A stretch of 64,000 bases of DNA from CAVOAK01 sp965217615 (GTDB taxonomy: Bacteria; Pseudomonadota; Alphaproteobacteria; UBA8366; CAVOAK01). The translations under genes and the position numbers were made by a program. The stretch lies in contig CBDCIT010000035.1 of the NCBI GenBank assembly GCA_965217615.1, positions 70,680 to 134,679 of the forward strand, read 5' to 3'. The first letter of the stretch is position 1. Every line of letters begins with the position of its first letter. The notes below the pieces were generated by a model. It was not told the origin of the DNA. It did no database searches and worked only from the letters and a program-made list of their open reading frames with translations. Of this stretch, positions 63,089 to 64,000 are shown piece by piece.

Positions 63089-63364
63089 GGCGTAGTTAGG
63101 CCTGCCAGCAACATTGTAGCCGGCGTCTCGCGACATGGGCATTGCTCGCAAAGGTTAGGATCTCCGCATTTCTTCACAAAGCGGATCATTATTCGGACCG
63201 ACGTTTACGACCGCTACTGACCCAAATCGGACTTTGAACACGATGATTAGCGCGGGATCACGATCAGAATTGTCGGCTAGATGGCTACATGGCAGATTTG
63301 GCAGAACTTTGGACTTCCAGAGGAAAGCCCGAATGTCTCCATTTGCACGTTGTAAGCGAGGCCG

Positions 63365-64000
63365 ATGACAATTTTATCTACGAGCACGCTCCCGGAGCGC
63401 TTCGAGGATGTCGAGCATCTCGAGGAGGTCATGACGCGGCAGTCTGAGGCCCTCGTCGAGGACATGGAGCGCCTCGACGGTGACATCCTGATATTTGGCT
63501 CCAGCGGCCAGCTGGGACAGACGGTCTGTGGGCTCGCAAAACGGGCGGCGCCCGACAAACGGATTATCGGCGTCGCCCGCTTTGGCCAACCCGGCATACG
63601 GGAGAGACTCAAATCCTGGGGTGTTGAGACGGTGACTTGCGATCTTTTGGACCGGACCAGCGTGGCAAACTTGCCACGGACCCCCAACGTCGTTTACGCG
63701 GTGGGCGGCAGGTTTGGGCCCGTCGGGGATAGGGAACTTGCCTGGATGACGAACACATTCGGTCCGGGGAACGTTGCCGAATCCTTCGTGGATTGCCGTA
63801 TGGTCATCTATTCGTCGGGCACCGTTTACCCGCTTTTCAGCGTTCGCAGCCAAGGCGCGACGGAGGACGTGGCTCCCCAACCGGCAGCCGATGAGTTCGC
63901 CAACTCCTGTCTCGCTCGCGAACGCATATTCCAGTACTTATGGAAAAAGCACGATACTCCCGGCTGCATCATCCGTCTTGCCTATGCCAACGAAATGCGC
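63365..64000 (+). CDS. NAD-dependent epimerase/dehydratase-like protein, 3' end outside window
   Basis: 212 codons are open from the ATG at 63365 to the window end. After a charged N-terminal helix (residues 1-38) comes DILIFGSSGQLGQTVCGLAK, the GxxGxxG nucleotide-binding turn of extended SDRs. RIIGVARFG, VETVTCDLLDRTSVANL, NVVYAVGGRFG and CRMVIYSSGTVYPLFSV (the SSxxxY region) follow. The usual YxxxK pair is not evident: the expected place reads EFANSCLARERI. Extended SDRs of this sort act on sugar nucleotides or other substrates. The stop is not seen. Confidence 0.8.
   Translation, partial: MTILSTSTLPERFEDVEHLEEVMTRQSEALVEDMERLDGDILIFGSSGQLGQTVCGLAKRAAPDKRIIGVARFGQPGIRERLKSWGVETVTCDLLDRTSVANLPRTPNVVYAVGGRFGPVGDRELAWMTNTFGPGNVAESFVDCRMVIYSSGTVYPLFSVRSQGATEDVAPQPAADEFANSCLARERIFQYLWKKHDTPGCIIRLAYANEMR

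Noticed and set aside
1..64000. CRISPR arrays, restriction or toxin-antitoxin systems, prophage genes
   Set aside because: No regularly spaced repeats, cas, restriction-modification, toxin-antitoxin or phage structural genes were seen on either strand.

Overview
The window looks like a piece of an alphaproteobacterial chromosome, most likely from the Rhodospirillales or a close relative. The reasons are the gene families and their order: serC-serA-(one gene)-purA, threonine aldolase-DUF6476 next to an RluA-type pseudouridine synthase and rpoH, DUF3572, a long-form dCTP deaminase, and alphaproteobacterial-type SerC. It is GC-rich, with TTG and GTG starts and many 4-base ATGA/GTGA gene overlaps. 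No statement about species is possible from the sequence alone.

Layout. 1-2.1 kb: a frameshifted IS1182-type transposase fragment that has cut motB, followed by a motA with an internal stop. 2.3-9.1 kb: a MATE exporter coupled to a TPR/O-GlcNAc-transferase-like protein, DUF3572, trans-aconitate methyltransferase (tam), and a second TPR/OGT-like protein. 9.3-16.1 kb: dcd, an AspA/AstE-type deacylase, an amino-acid binding protein, a wrecked flavin amine oxidase, a frameshifted DMT permease and a membrane class III nucleotidyl cyclase. 16.1-26.3 kb: a catabolic-looking block with three tandem Rieske oxygenases, an intact DMT permease, a complete ISNCY-type insertion sequence with 16-bp target duplications, a RidA protein, a fourth Rieske oxygenase and a luciferase-like oxidoreductase with an internal stop. 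26.3-33.2 kb: UPF0178, an ABC-F ATPase, a probable ORF-less group II intron, tRNA-Glu(CTC), threonine aldolase, DUF6476, an rlu gene and rpoH.

33.2-43.7 kb: a membrane protein, a tail-anchored protein and a degenerate protein-kinase-like protein, then purA, a secreted FG-GAP-like protein, serA, serC, a GST, a Sua5/TsaC gene and a DUF924 gene with an internal stop. 43.8-50.7 kb: an FAD-linked oxidase, an acyl-CoA dehydrogenase, folK-folP with divergent folB, and an M24/DddP-like gene with an internal stop. 50.8-64 kb: a methyltransferase, a degraded IS1182 element, an isochorismatase-like hydrolase, a DMT permease, an MlaC-like protein whose leader holds a stop, a Sel1-repeat protein, cytochrome c, an amidase, an IS30-type element with a frameshift in a G run, a GST, metZ, a creatininase-like gene and the start of an NAD-dependent epimerase.

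How it fits together. Serine synthesis (serC-serA), purine synthesis (purA), folate synthesis (folB/folP/folK), methionine synthesis (metZ) and the heat-shock sigma factor are intact. Accessory genes (motility, amine oxidation, flavin monooxygenase, M24 hydrolase, one DMT exporter, DUF924) carry nonsense or frameshift lesions, and four mobile elements plus a probable group II intron are scattered among them. The picture is core metabolism under selection with an eroding accessory complement, as in a lineage recently shifted to a narrower or host-associated niche; uncorrected assembly errors could mimic part of it. I found no clear new defence or mobile system. The most interesting unexplained items are the pseudokinase/tail-anchored/membrane-protein trio downstream of purA, the Rieske array in which two genes share a 503-bp identical block covering exactly the Rieske domain, and the run of in-frame stop codons.
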